This document shows, piece after piece, positions 51,771 to 61,233 of a DNA stretch of 64,000 nt. Position 1 is the first letter of the stretch, and each line of letters starts with the position of its first letter. The notes beneath the pieces are model-generated. The model was not told the DNA's origin. It did not search any database and saw only the letters and a program-made list of their open reading frames with translations. Origin of the DNA: Marinobacter sp. C7 (GTDB taxonomy: Bacteria > Pseudomonadota > Gammaproteobacteria > Pseudomonadales > Oleiphilaceae). Both the position numbers and the translations under genes were made by a program. Where the stretch lies: positions 1 to 64,000 of the forward strand of contig NZ_JAKQZH010000006.1 in the NCBI RefSeq assembly GCF_022343555.1, in the 5' to 3' direction.

Positions 51771-53021
51771 TCAGCTCTGGTGCTGCTCACAGCGGTCATC
51801 TACCCCCGGACGGAATTCCGTCGGCTGGCTGACTCGCATGATGGGTTCAGCGCACGGATCACCGTTTTCGTCGGTGTGGCGGCACACCGGGTTTTCGTAA
51901 TGCTCAAGCCATTCCCGGTAAGCCGGTTCATTCATGCCACAGCGATCCGCGGCATAGGCCACAGGATTGTTGAAATAAGTATCAATGTCCTCGAACGGCA
52001 GGGTCACATGGCCCACGCCGGCATGATAGGCCACTAGAAAGACCGACTGCTTGCGCAGATGATCAAGGATGGAGTTCTCCGGCGGCTCCCGGTGGCGCAA
52101 CTCCTGATTCTCTTCCTCCAGGGATACGATCTTTTCATCACGCATCTCCAGTTCACGCTGCTTGCGCTCAAGCTGTTCCCGGAGGAGAACCAGCTCGGCA
52201 CCGACATTGGCATCATCCCGCTTCTTCTCTTCGTCAACGTTCCCGATCTGCTCCTGTATGGAGAGATACTGTTCGTTGCGCTCGGAGAGCCGCTTCTTCA
52301 ACTGCTCACTGGTCAGTCGCTGACGCTCGTACTTCTGCTCCAGCTCCGCCATTTCACTGCGCAGGGACTGCATTTCATTGCGGTGCTCACGCTGAAGATC
52401 CGCCAGGGAGTCCCGATGCACACTCTGCAGGGTTTTGATACGCAGCCGCTGCTCACGAATCAGTTGTGCCAGCCGCGCGCGGTCCGCGGGGGATTGTGAG
52501 TCGTCGTCCTTCTCCTTTGCCGGCTCTTCCTTGGCTTTGAGGACAGGGATCTCTTCCTCGACAGGTTCCACCTTCTGAAACCTCAGGGTATTGCTTTCGA
52601 CCGCCTTGCGGATAGCGAGAAAATGATTGTTTCCCGGCGTCATATCCGGATCCCACAGCTCGTTGGCGTATTTGGGATCCGGACACTGGCTACGACACAC
52701 CAGACGAATGGGTCCCGCCCCCATATCCGGCCCCTTGGCACCCTCCTTCGCCAGCGCTTCAATGGGAATGTTCCAGCTGGTGTCGGCGCGTCCTTCGTCA
52801 TCGAACCAGATCCTGAAGAACACCAGTGAGCGTACCAGCAGGTCGCCCCCGAGCTCGATCAGAACCGCCTTCACGTCCGTTTCCGCCAGGTCCGACAAAC
52901 CGACATAACCATCGAGGAACGCGCCAAACTCGGTAGCGCGCATCTGTCGGGCAATACGCCCTTCCTCCATAAAAAACACGGCTGAGTAGCCATCGGTTGC
53001 CTGATCGGCAGAAACCATCAT
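51771..53021 (-). CDS. Coiled-coil protein with C-terminal Cys/His cluster, function unknown
   Basis: 416 aa. Residues about 1-150 form a globular region (VRSLVFFRIWFDDEGRADTSW); about 185-330 is one long coiled coil (REHRNEMQSLRSEMAELEQKYERQRL...); the last 40 residues hold CRHTDENGDPC...CEQH, spaced like a zinc-binding knuckle. No signal peptide. ATG 53021 is chosen because GGAG lies 5 nt upstream and the longer start at 53093 has none. I do not recognise the family; automatic names such as ParA-like would have no motif support here. Confidence 0.75.
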   Translation of the reverse strand: MMVSADQATDGYSAVFFMEEGRIARQMRATEFGAFLDGYVGLSDLAETDVKAVLIELGGDLLVRSLVFFRIWFDDEGRADTSWNIPIEALAKEGAKGPDMGAGPIRLVCRSQCPDPKYANELWDPDMTPGNNHFLAIRKAVESNTLRFQKVEPVEEEIPVLKAKEEPAKEKDDDSQSPADRARLAQLIREQRLRIKTLQSVHRDSLADLQREHRNEMQSLRSEMAELEQKYERQRLTSEQLKKRLSERNEQYLSIQEQIGNVDEEKKRDDANVGAELVLLREQLERKQRELEMRDEKIVSLEEENQELRHREPPENSILDHLRKQSVFLVAYHAGVGHVTLPFEDIDTYFNNPVAYAADRCGMNEPAYREWLEHYENPVCRHTDENGDPCAEPIMRVSQPTEFRPGVDDRCEQHQS

Positions 53022-53115
53022 TCCATCTCCAGGATTCAGAAATTGGACACCCACACGCTCAGCATCCCCGGAGCGTTCCATCGGAAAATGCATCCAGCGG
53101 CATGCACCAATACCA

Positions 53116-53143
53116 GAAAGCCTACGGATAACCGTAGGCTTTC
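53116..53143. terminator. 12-bp hairpin after fadH
   Basis: Perfect stem GAAAGCCTACGG / CCGTAGGCTTTC, loop ATAA. It lies 57 nt after the fadH stop on the minus strand. The T-run is weak, so termination may be partial. Confidence 0.65.
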
Positions 53144-53199
53144 CAATAGTCTAGCCAGACAAATTTCGATGGACAGATAAAAACTGCAACGTTTTGTGA

Positions 53200-55263
53200 T
53201 CAGATTTCCGCGGCCAACCGGCTGCCTTGATTGATCGCCCGCTTGGCATCGAGCTCAGCCGCCACATCGGCGCCACCAATCAGGTGAACAGGAAGTCCCG
53301 CAGCCTCCAGACCAGCCTGAAGTTCCCGCAGAGGCTCCTGGCCGGCACAGACGATGATGGTGTCCACGGGCAGCACCTTGTCCTCGCCTTTCTCGGCACC
53401 TTTCGGAGTCACGGTGATGTGCAGGCCATCGTTATCAATCTTGCGATAGGACACCCCGGGAACCATCTGCACATGACGGTTCTTCAGGGACGTACGATGA
53501 ATCCAGCCGGTGGTCTTGCCCAGATTCTTACCGACCTTTGACGCCTTGCGCTGGAGCAGGTAAACCTCTCGGGCGGGCTCCGGTACTTCCGGGGTCACTC
53601 CCTGGATGCCACCGCGGTGCCCGACACTCAGGTCAACACCCCACTCCTTCATGAACTCGTTGGTGTCCAGGGAAGCGGAGGCGCCCCGATGCACGATGAA
53701 CTCGGACACGTCAAACCCGATGCCACCGGCACCAATGACCGCGACCCTCTGGCCTACCGGTTTGCGCTCAAGCAGCGCATCCAGGTAGCCGATCACTTTC
53801 GGGTGATCAATACCTTCGATCTCCGGCACCCTTGGCTCAACGCCGGTGGCCAGTACCACCTCATCAAAGCCCCCGGCCTTCAGGTCATCGGCACTGACCC
53901 GGGTGTTGAGACGGACGTCCACACCGTGCTTGTCGAGCATCACCCGGAAGTAGCGGAGAGTCTCGTGGAACTCTTCCTTGCCCGGGATTTTCTTGGCGAC
54001 ATTGAACTGACCGCCAACCTCACTGCCGGCATCAAACAGGGTGACCTTGTGACCCCGCTCGGCTGCCACGGTCGCAAACGCTAAACCGGCAGGGCCGGCG
54101 CCAACCACGGCGATGGACTTCGGATTGGCTGTCTTCACGTAGGTCAGCTCGGTTTCGTGGCAGGCTCGGGGGTTGACCAGGCAGGAAGTCAGCTTGCCGC
54201 TGAAGGTATGATCCAGGCACGCCTGGTTACACCCGATGCAGGTGTTGATCTCGTCGGCCCGATCTTCAGCCGCCTTCAGGACCAGATCCGCGTCTGCCAG
54301 GAACGGGCGGGCCATCGAGACCATATCGGCATCCCCTTCGGCCAGAACCCTCTCGGCCACATCGGGCATGTTGATCCGGTTGGTTGTCACCAGCGGAATC
54401 CCGACTTCCCCCTTCAACCGGGCCGTCACCTTGGTGAACGCTCCACGCGGCACCGACGTGGCGATGGTGGGCACACGAGCTTCGTGCCAGCCGATGCCGG
54501 TGTTGATGATGGTGGCACCCGCCTTCTCGATCTCTTTGGCCAGGTGGACCACCTCTTCCCAGGTACTGCCATCCTCGATCAGGTCCAGCATGGACAGCCG
54601 GTAGATGATGATGAAGTTCTCACCGACCCGCTCCCGGACCCGGCGGACAATCTCGATCGGCAGGCGGATCCTGTTTTCGTAGCTGCCACCCCAACGATCA
54701 GTACGCTGGTTGGTGTGGGTGACAATGAACTGATTGATGAAGTATCCCTCGGAGCCCATGATCTCGACACCGTCATAACCCGCCCGCTGGGCCAGTGCAG
54801 CACAGTTCACATAGTCGTTGATCTGCTTCTCGATGCCCTCCTCGTCCAGCTCCTTGGGCTTGAACGGGTTGATCGGCGCCTGGATCGGCGACGGCGCCAC
54901 CAATGCCGGCGAATAGGCATAGCGACCGGCATGGAGAATCTGCATGCAGATCTTGCCATCGGCCTCGTGCACTGCCTGAGTGATCACCTTGTGCCGATCG
55001 GACTCTTCCTCGGTGCTCATTTTGGCCGCATGCTGGAAGACCGCACCCTCTTCGTTGGGACCAATACCACCGGTCACAATCAGGCCGACGCCGCCGCGGG
55101 CGCGATCGGCATAAAACGCCGCCAGGCGATCAAAGCCGTTTTTGGCTTCCTCCAGGCCGGTGTGCATGGAGCCCATCAGGGTCCGGTTCCGGAGACGGGT
55201 AAAGCCCAGATCCAGCGGTTCCAGAAGGTTGGGGTATTTTTGCGTGCCCGGTGTTGCGGTCAT
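53200..55263 (-). CDS. fadH: NADPH-dependent 2,4-dienoyl-CoA reductase
   Basis: 687 aa. N-terminal FMN-binding TIM barrel of the old-yellow-enzyme type (RNRTLMGSMHTGLEE), then a 4Fe-4S cluster (CIGCNQACLDHTFSGKLTSC), then FAD/NADPH-binding Rossmann folds (AVVGAGPAGLAFATVAAERGH; RVAVIGAGGIGFDVSEF). It removes conjugated double bonds during beta-oxidation of unsaturated fatty acids. ATG 55263 has AGGAG 6 nt upstream; the longer open frame crosses the divergent AraC gene. Likely partner regulator is that AraC protein, by position only. Confidence 0.95.
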   Translation of the reverse strand: MTATPGTQKYPNLLEPLDLGFTRLRNRTLMGSMHTGLEEAKNGFDRLAAFYADRARGGVGLIVTGGIGPNEEGAVFQHAAKMSTEEESDRHKVITQAVHEADGKICMQILHAGRYAYSPALVAPSPIQAPINPFKPKELDEEGIEKQINDYVNCAALAQRAGYDGVEIMGSEGYFINQFIVTHTNQRTDRWGGSYENRIRLPIEIVRRVRERVGENFIIIYRLSMLDLIEDGSTWEEVVHLAKEIEKAGATIINTGIGWHEARVPTIATSVPRGAFTKVTARLKGEVGIPLVTTNRINMPDVAERVLAEGDADMVSMARPFLADADLVLKAAEDRADEINTCIGCNQACLDHTFSGKLTSCLVNPRACHETELTYVKTANPKSIAVVGAGPAGLAFATVAAERGHKVTLFDAGSEVGGQFNVAKKIPGKEEFHETLRYFRVMLDKHGVDVRLNTRVSADDLKAGGFDEVVLATGVEPRVPEIEGIDHPKVIGYLDALLERKPVGQRVAVIGAGGIGFDVSEFIVHRGASASLDTNEFMKEWGVDLSVGHRGGIQGVTPEVPEPAREVYLLQRKASKVGKNLGKTTGWIHRTSLKNRHVQMVPGVSYRKIDNDGLHITVTPKGAEKGEDKVLPVDTIIVCAGQEPLRELQAGLEAAGLPVHLIGGADVAAELDAKRAINQGSRLAAEI

Positions 55264-55400
55264 CTTGATCTCCTCATATTGGCAGCAGCCTTGCAGCCGT
55301 CTTTCGTTATACGCCACAAAGTAGCGATCCCGCCGACCGCTCTCAATATCCTCAAACAACTTTATGTTATCCTTAGATGACATCCGAGCAGGAATGCCCC

Positions 55401-56459
55401 GTGAGAACACCGCCAAAGCCTGACAACCGCAACGCCCTCGGCGACATCAGCCTCCTGTACGTCTCGGTGTTGCTGCGTGCTGCGACGGAGGAAGGCGCAG
55501 ATCACGAGGCGCTGGCGAGGCAATTCAACCTGGATGAGACCGCCCTGGCCTCCCCGGAAGCCAGGATCAGCATCCCCCGTTTCATGCGGATGGGAGAGGC
55601 AGCCATCAAGCTGACCGGCAACCGAGCGCTGGGACTGCGGATGGGGGCTTTATCCCGCCCGGTGGACGCCGGCCTGGCCGGCCTGGCGGCGGAGACCGCG
55701 CCGACCATTGGACAGGCACTGGTGAGACTGGTCCGTTATTCCCGGCTGACCAGCCAGAACAGTCGCGGCCATCCTGACACCAACCCCGACAAGCGGGAGG
55801 TCCGCTTCTACTCGATCCGCCCCTACAACCGATTCAACTACTTCGTCGTGGACTCGGTGCTCGCGGCCTGGACCCAACTGGCAAGGTCCCTGAGCGGGCG
55901 TTATGACGTGCTTGAGAAGGTGCGCATCGAATACCCCTCAATCGGCCTCGACGACCTTTTTGAAAGCTGGTTCCGTTGCCCGGTGGAATTCGGCGCCGCA
56001 GATAACAGCCTGACGCTCAAGGACGGTGCCTGGCGCCAACCGAGCAGCCAGGCGCACCCGGCCATGCACGAGCAACTCTGCATGATGTGCGAACGCGAAC
56101 TGGAAAGGATCAAGCGGGGCTGGAACACCTCGGACCGGGTGCGGCACCTGATGACACCCCTGTTCCGCGGGGAAACACCGGGGCTGGAAACGGTTGCGGC
56201 CCGGCTCGGCACCTCCCCCTGGACATTGCAGCGGCAGCTGGCGGCAGAGGGCACCAACTTCCGGCTGCTACTGGATCAGACCCGACAACAGCTGGCACTG
56301 GATTATCTCAAGGAAACCAACAGCTCCCTGTCGGAGATTGCCTGGTTACTGGGGTTTGCCAATCCGCCGGCCTTTCACAAAGCCTACCAGCGCTGGTTCG
56401 GCGTCAGCCCCGGCGAACATCGGCGGCAAATGCAGGCACACAGAGAAGCAGAGGATTAA
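55401..56459 (+). CDS. AraC-family transcriptional regulator (Arabinose_bd type)
   Basis: About 250 N-terminal residues of the Arabinose_bd type and a C-terminal double HTH (LETVAARLGTSPWTLQRQL, LSEIAWLLGFANPPAFHKAYQRWFGVSPGEHRR). GTG 55401 has AGGA about 8 nt upstream; the ATG at 55377 lacks one. Divergent from fadH, with 137 bp between starts, and may control it. Confidence 0.88.
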   Translation: MRTPPKPDNRNALGDISLLYVSVLLRAATEEGADHEALARQFNLDETALASPEARISIPRFMRMGEAAIKLTGNRALGLRMGALSRPVDAGLAGLAAETAPTIGQALVRLVRYSRLTSQNSRGHPDTNPDKREVRFYSIRPYNRFNYFVVDSVLAAWTQLARSLSGRYDVLEKVRIEYPSIGLDDLFESWFRCPVEFGAADNSLTLKDGAWRQPSSQAHPAMHEQLCMMCERELERIKRGWNTSDRVRHLMTPLFRGETPGLETVAARLGTSPWTLQRQLAAEGTNFRLLLDQTRQQLALDYLKETNSSLSEIAWLLGFANPPAFHKAYQRWFGVSPGEHRRQMQAHREAED

Positions 56460-56471
56460 GCGGAAACCGGA

Positions 56472-56561
56472 TTAAAGCTCCGTGGCGTCGTCGATGAACT
56501 CGCCATCGTCCTCGCATTCGTCCAGGCGGATTTCCAACAGCTCTTCTTCATAGTCAGACAT
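56472..56561 (-). CDS. Very acidic 29-residue small protein
   Basis: Starts MSDYEEELLEIRLDE and ends DDATEL before a TAA. Fourteen of 29 residues are Asp or Glu, one is Arg, and there is one Cys. The ATG has a GAGGG ribosome site 7 nt upstream. It lies between the AraC gene (convergent) and tRNA-Asp, on the same strand as the tRNA and 112 nt downstream of it. No family is recognised; a real microprotein is likely but needs homologues. Confidence 0.6.
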   Translation of the reverse strand: MSDYEEELLEIRLDECEDDGEFIDDATEL

Positions 56562-56672
56562 GACGTTACCCTCGTGCGAACTTTAACCGCCAAGGTAAAC
56601 ACTTCGTATGACAGGAACATTTCAGGACCCGGAACGGGTCAGGAACAAATCAAGGGGGGGGGGAGAAAAAAA

Positions 56673-56749
56673 TGGCGGAGCGGACGGGACTCGAACCCGC
56701 GACCCCCGGCGTGACAGGCCGGTATTCTAACCAACTGAACTACCGCTCC
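56673..56749 (-). tRNA. tRNA-Asp (anticodon GTC)
   Basis: 77-nt cloverleaf on the minus strand with CCA encoded. Acceptor GGAGCGG / CCGCTCC, D-arm TAGTTCAGTTGGTTAGA, anticodon loop CTGTCAC with GTC. Seven T follow immediately on the minus strand, then a run of ten C (ten G on the plus strand). Confidence 0.97.
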
Positions 56750-56882
56750 GCGTGGGCTATCACCCATGCCTCGTAAGGCTTGCAACCTTGTCTGTGGCTG
56801 CTCGGTGACAACGAGGGCGCATTATAAAGACGCCCCCGATCATGTCAACGTTTTTTCTGAAAAAAAGTCCGAAAAAGTTTTC

Positions 56883-57914
56883 TTACATGGCGTCGACCAG
56901 GGCGTCTTTACCCTGGGCTGTCTTGCGGTACTCGATCGGAGTCATCCCGGACCAGCGCTTGAAAGCCCGATAGAAGGTACTGGGCTCGGAGAAACCGGTC
57001 AGATAGACAATCTCGTCGATGGATTCGTCCGTGGTGGCCAGCAACTGCCTGGCAAGGCGGTAACGGAAATCCGCCAACACCTGGTTGAAACTGGTTTCAG
57101 CTTCGGTCAACCGGGTCCGGAGCGTCCGAGGTTTGATGCCCAGGCGCTCGGCAACCGCATCGAGGGTCACCTCGCCACTGTCCAGTAACTCGGCGACAAT
57201 CCGCTCCACCTGCCCCACGATGTCTTTCTTTTCCAGACGCGCGACCTGCTCGCTGGCAAAGCGCTCATGGAGATCGAGCAGTTCAGGTTCGGCATGGGGA
57301 GATGCATGGGACAGGAGCTTGGCCGGGAAATACAGACGATTCTCTGGGGCGCCAAACACCACATCACAGCCCAGAACCTCCCGGGCGTGTTCCTGCCCTT
57401 CCTCCCGCTCATGTTCAAACTCGATGCGCGAGGGGTAGAAGTTGTCGTCGGTAACGGACCGGAAAAAGGTAATCAGGCCCTGGACAAAGCATTCATTGAA
57501 GTGCTTCAGGCGGCGGACGGCATCAGAAGCGGCGTCCAGCACCATACAGGCGTTATCGCCCTCGATGAAAAAGTCGGTATTGGCCGCATCGCTCAGCAGG
57601 CGCTGGTAGTTCTGGGCCCGGCGCAGGCCTTCGCCGAACGTTGGACTGCTGAGAAACAGGTACTCGAGCACCTGCCCCTTGTAGGCAGGCAGCAACGGCC
57701 CGAGATGCAACCCGACGTCCGGATCACCCGACACGTCCTCAACGGCCTGCCAGAAGTAAAGTTGAGCACTGTGAGGCGTGCGCAACTGATCGGTGTATAC
57801 GTAACTTTCATCTACGCCCAGGCGACTGAAGATGGCATCGGTATCGATACCCCGTTTCTTCATTGCCTCGTAAATCAGGCGCAACATCACTCCCGCGTCA
57901 CGAAGTTCCTGCAT
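56883..57914 (-). CDS. AraC-family transcriptional regulator (Arabinose_bd type)
   Basis: 343 aa. Ligand domain (1-230) and C-terminal HTH pair (LDAVAERLGIKPRTLRTRL, IDEIVYLTGFSEPSTFYRAFKRWSGMTPIEYRK). Third regulator of this kind in the window. Divergent from the MaoC-like hydratase with inverted repeats in the shared 152-bp region, so it probably controls that gene. Confidence 0.92.
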   Translation of the reverse strand: MQELRDAGVMLRLIYEAMKKRGIDTDAIFSRLGVDESYVYTDQLRTPHSAQLYFWQAVEDVSGDPDVGLHLGPLLPAYKGQVLEYLFLSSPTFGEGLRRAQNYQRLLSDAANTDFFIEGDNACMVLDAASDAVRRLKHFNECFVQGLITFFRSVTDDNFYPSRIEFEHEREEGQEHAREVLGCDVVFGAPENRLYFPAKLLSHASPHAEPELLDLHERFASEQVARLEKKDIVGQVERIVAELLDSGEVTLDAVAERLGIKPRTLRTRLTEAETSFNQVLADFRYRLARQLLATTDESIDEIVYLTGFSEPSTFYRAFKRWSGMTPIEYRKTAQGKDALVDAM

Positions 57915-58003
57915 ATGATCCCGCTTTTATTTTTTATGGGTACTACCTTGACCGGTCGGACAACCGGCCGGGCTCGCCAAGTCAATGCCTGTTCTGGACG
58001 GGT

Positions 58004-58034
58004 TTGCCAGACTCTAAGACCATCGTCTTATATT
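58004..58034 (+). promoter_or_regulatory. Possible promoter and operator of the MaoC-like gene
   Basis: TTGCCA (58004-58009) and TATATT/TTATAT (58028-58034) spaced 18-19 nt form a plausible promoter. Between them TAAGAC-CATC-GTCTTA is an inverted repeat (58015-58030), nested in CTCTAA...TTAGAG. This could be the binding site of the divergent AraC regulator. Confidence 0.45.
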
Positions 58035-58066
58035 AGAGCATATCAGGCCACAAGGAGACCTGCACC

Positions 58067-58942
58067 ATGCCAAACCCACTGATTTTCCACCACACACCAC
58101 CGCCACTGGTGCCGCTGTTTGCAAAAGCCCTGCTTCCGAAACAGGCGGGCGCGGGGGGAGAGCCTGAAATTCCGGCACTTGAAGCACATCTTCTGGGCGC
58201 CTCAACCATCACCCGCCAATTGCGAACTTACAGGGAGGTCTGCGGTTTCGGTCAGCATACCCACACCCCGATAACCTGGCCACACATCCTGGCTTTCCCG
58301 CTGCACCTCAAGCTGCTCACCGAGCCGGAGTTCCCCCTCCCCTTGCTGGGCCTGGTTCATTTGCGCAATACCATCACCCAGCAACGCCCCATTGGCGAGG
58401 GCGAATCCCTGGACCTCACCGTCGGGCTCGCCAACCAGCAACGCACCGACCGCGGTATCGAATTTGACCTGGTTACCGAGGCCCGCTCTGCCGGAACGCT
58501 GGTCTGGGAAGAGACCAGCACCAACCTTTTCCGCCGAAAACACGGCAACAGCAAGCCCGGCGCCAAACCGACGCCACCGGAACTGGAACGTTATCCGGAG
58601 ACGGTGACCCTAAAGGCACCTGAATCGATCGGACGGCAGTACGGGTCGGTTTCCGGGGACCGCAACCCCATTCACATGCACGCCCTGACCGCCAGGGCGT
58701 TCGGGTTTCCGAGGGCCATTGCCCATGGCATGTGGAGTCAAGCCCGGGTACTGGCGCTGCTGGAGCAGCAGGAAGGCTGGAGGGATGGCGCCCTGAGAGT
58801 GAGCTGTCAATTCAAGAAGCCCCTGTTCCTGCCGGGCACTGCGCAACTGAACTGGCATACCGGGGAAGCGGGCTGGGACTACCAGCTCCTGAACAGCAAT
58901 GGGGACGCGCCGCACCTGAGCGGGCGCATCGACTGGCTCTGA
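58067..58942 (+). CDS. MaoC-like (R)-hydratase / acyl dehydratase
   Basis: 291 aa with two hot-dog-fold halves. The second half has the hydratase-2 motif YGSVSGDRNPIHMH...AIAHGMW with catalytic Asp and His. Enzymes of this kind hydrate trans-2-enoyl-CoA to (R)-3-hydroxyacyl-CoA, feeding PHA synthesis or reversing in fatty-acid metabolism. AAGGAG lies 8 nt before the ATG. Whether it supplies the PhaC at 26116 is only a possibility. Confidence 0.87.
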   Translation: MPNPLIFHHTPPPLVPLFAKALLPKQAGAGGEPEIPALEAHLLGASTITRQLRTYREVCGFGQHTHTPITWPHILAFPLHLKLLTEPEFPLPLLGLVHLRNTITQQRPIGEGESLDLTVGLANQQRTDRGIEFDLVTEARSAGTLVWEETSTNLFRRKHGNSKPGAKPTPPELERYPETVTLKAPESIGRQYGSVSGDRNPIHMHALTARAFGFPRAIAHGMWSQARVLALLEQQEGWRDGALRVSCQFKKPLFLPGTAQLNWHTGEAGWDYQLLNSNGDAPHLSGRIDWL

Positions 58943-58944
58943 CG

Positions 58945-60522
58945 TTAACCGGCTTTGTCCGGGGCCCTACAGGGCTCGCCCTCGGCACCGGCAACCGGCA
59001 AAGTGAAGAAGAATCGGGCGCCACCGCCTTCGGGGCGCTCGAAGCCAATGTCACCGCCCTGGGCCTGGATGAGTGAACGGCAGGTTGCCAGCCCGATCCC
59101 CATACCCTCATCCTTGGTGGTGTAGAAAGGGTGGAACAGCTTTTCTTCGGCGCTTTCCGGCAATCCGACGCCATGGTCGCGGACTTCAACCCGAACGCAG
59201 CTATTTCCCGCCAGGTGGGCACTCACTTCAACCGGTACCGAGGAATCTGCCGAGCGCGTTGCTTCAAGCGCGTTGCGGATCAGGTTGAGGGCAACTTGCT
59301 GAACCTGGATCGGATCGGCCAGAACTTCCGGCAGATCCTCGTCGACAGTCACCTCAATACCGCCCTCGTTGTTGCGCATATCCACCTCCGCAAACTGACG
59401 GGTATCTTCCAGCAGCGCAGGCACGGACAACACTTCCTTGCCGGTCGCCGGCTTCTTCATGAACCGGCGGATCCGGCGTATGATCTCGCTGGCCCGGTGA
59501 GACTGGGCCTCGATCTTGTCGAGGGTTTCCTGCAAGAGGGGAAGATCCGGAGACTCCTTGCCCATCATACGCTTGGCGACACGGGCGTAATTGGTAATCG
59601 CCGTAAGGGGTTGATTCACCTCGTGGGCGAAACCGGCCGCCATTTCACCCATGGTGGTCAGGCGCGAAGTATGGGCCAGCTGGTCACGCTGCTCCTGGAC
59701 AAGTTCCCGCGCCTCCTGAAGCTCCCTCTCACTCTCCAGTTCCGCGGTGATGTCGCGGAACACCACAACAGCACCGTGGAGTTCGTCGTTATCCAGCTTC
59801 GGCGTGGCGCGGTACTCGGCCGGAAAACCGGAGCCGTCCATTCGCAACATCCGGATATCCCTCTGCGCCTCCGCCTGGCCCTGGCGGCAGGTCATCTGCA
59901 CCGGAAGCCCGTCCGGGCTGTCCGAGGCAGTGGCAAAATGGGTATTGAAGAAATTCCGGCCGATCAGCTCTTCAACCGGAACACCGGCAATGTGACCGGC
60001 GGCCGGGTTGGCAAACTCGATGATACCGTTCTCGTCGAGCCCGTAGATGCCTTCATTGATGGAGTTGAGGATACGGGTCTGATCGCCCTGCAGCTCCCGG
60101 TTACGGGCCTGCAGTTCGCGCTCGAGCCGGATGACCCGGGCATGGGTCTTGACCCGGGCAATGACTTCCTGGGACTGGAAAGGTTTGGATATATAATCGG
60201 CCCCGCCGAGACTGAACCCCTTGACCTTGGCCTGCAAATCATCGAGCGCGGACAGGAACACCACAGCGCAATCGGCCGTCTGGGGATCAGCCTTGAGGCG
60301 TTGGCACACCTCGTAACCGTCCATCTCCGGCATCATGATATCCAGCAGGATCACTTCCGGCTGATGCCGGTGGGCAAGGTCCAGGGCCTTCTCGCCTTCA
60401 TTGGCAATCAGTAGCCGGTAACCTTTGTCTTTCAGGGTTTCGTAGAGGACTTTCAGGTTCTGCGGGTTGTCATCAACCAGCAAAACCGTCACCTCGGAGT
60501 TCTCACTGACAGCTTCAGTCAT
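58945..60522 (-). CDS. Soluble hybrid histidine kinase (REC-PAS-HisKA-HATPase)
   Basis: 525 aa, with no membrane segment. N-terminal receiver (phospho-Asp61 in LLDIMMPEMDGY), PAS domain (about 150-260) with PAC-like end, HisKA with His300 in FAHEVNQPLTAITNYARVAKRMM (FixL/DctB subclass), and C-terminal ATPase (DHGVGLPES, GMGIGLATCRSLIQAQGG). An N-terminal receiver is the reverse of usual hybrid kinases. Its partner is the FixJ-like regulator 51 nt upstream. Signal unknown; no haem ligand is obvious. Confidence 0.93.
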   Translation of the reverse strand: MTEAVSENSEVTVLLVDDNPQNLKVLYETLKDKGYRLLIANEGEKALDLAHRHQPEVILLDIMMPEMDGYEVCQRLKADPQTADCAVVFLSALDDLQAKVKGFSLGGADYISKPFQSQEVIARVKTHARVIRLERELQARNRELQGDQTRILNSINEGIYGLDENGIIEFANPAAGHIAGVPVEELIGRNFFNTHFATASDSPDGLPVQMTCRQGQAEAQRDIRMLRMDGSGFPAEYRATPKLDNDELHGAVVVFRDITAELESERELQEARELVQEQRDQLAHTSRLTTMGEMAAGFAHEVNQPLTAITNYARVAKRMMGKESPDLPLLQETLDKIEAQSHRASEIIRRIRRFMKKPATGKEVLSVPALLEDTRQFAEVDMRNNEGGIEVTVDEDLPEVLADPIQVQQVALNLIRNALEATRSADSSVPVEVSAHLAGNSCVRVEVRDHGVGLPESAEEKLFHPFYTTKDEGMGIGLATCRSLIQAQGGDIGFERPEGGGARFFFTLPVAGAEGEPCRAPDKAG

Positions 60523-60573
60523 ACAAACGTGGCCGATTAGAAACGTCCGGCTATGATGCCGGCACCACCCCGT

Positions 60574-61194
60574 TTAGTCGATAAGGTCCTTTACGGACAA
60601 GACCATACGAACCAGATGGGCCAGGGAATGGGTGCCCATCTTGTGCATGACCCGGGAACGGTGTATCTCCACCGTGCGCTGACTGATCTCCAGCTCGATC
60701 GCGATCACCTTGTTCGCCTGCCCTGCAATCATGCGGTCCATGATCTCGTGTTCCCGGGGTGTGAGGCTCTTGATGCGACGGATGATTTCCTGTTTCTCGT
60801 CCAGGGATTTGCGCTGCTCACGATCCTGTTCCAGGGCCGCCTCGATCTTCTCCAGCAACGCCTCCTCGCGGTATGGCTTCTGGATGAAGTCAACGGCCCC
60901 CTCCTTCATGGCATCTACCGCCATCGGGACATCACCGTGACCGGTAACAAAGATGATCGGCAGGATAGAGTGCTTCTCGTTCAACTTCTTCTGCAGCTCC
61001 ATGCCATCCATACCTGGCATCCGGATATCCAGCACGATACAGCCGGCCATTTGGTCGGAATAATCCTTGAGAAAAGCATTGGCGCTCTCGTAGGTTTTCA
61101 CTGGCTTACCGTCGGATTTCAACAGCAGCTCCAGCGAATCCCGCACCGCCTCGTCGTCCTCTACTACGTATACCGCCTGCTGGATATCAGTCAT
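60574..61194 (-). CDS. FixJ/NarL-type response regulator
   Basis: 206 aa. Receiver domain with phospho-Asp56 (CIVLDIRMPGMDG) and signalling TGHGD and KPYREEAL, then LuxR-type HTH (LTPREHEIMDRMIAGQANKVIAIELEISQRTVEIHRSRVMHKMG, shown in parts by position 143-186). It precedes its likely partner kinase and follows the lon-like gene by 39 nt, so the three may share a transcript. Confidence 0.93.
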   Translation of the reverse strand: MTDIQQAVYVVEDDEAVRDSLELLLKSDGKPVKTYESANAFLKDYSDQMAGCIVLDIRMPGMDGMELQKKLNEKHSILPIIFVTGHGDVPMAVDAMKEGAVDFIQKPYREEALLEKIEAALEQDREQRKSLDEKQEIIRRIKSLTPREHEIMDRMIAGQANKVIAIELEISQRTVEIHRSRVMHKMGTHSLAHLVRMVLSVKDLID

Positions 61195-61233
61195 GGGTGT
61201 GTTCTCTCCTGTCCGTTTTCTTGTCTTGTCCGG

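Noticed and set aside
56654..56663. Run of ten G near tRNA-Asp
   Set aside because: Possible phase-variable tract or assembly artefact, but it lies in no gene or promoter I can identify.
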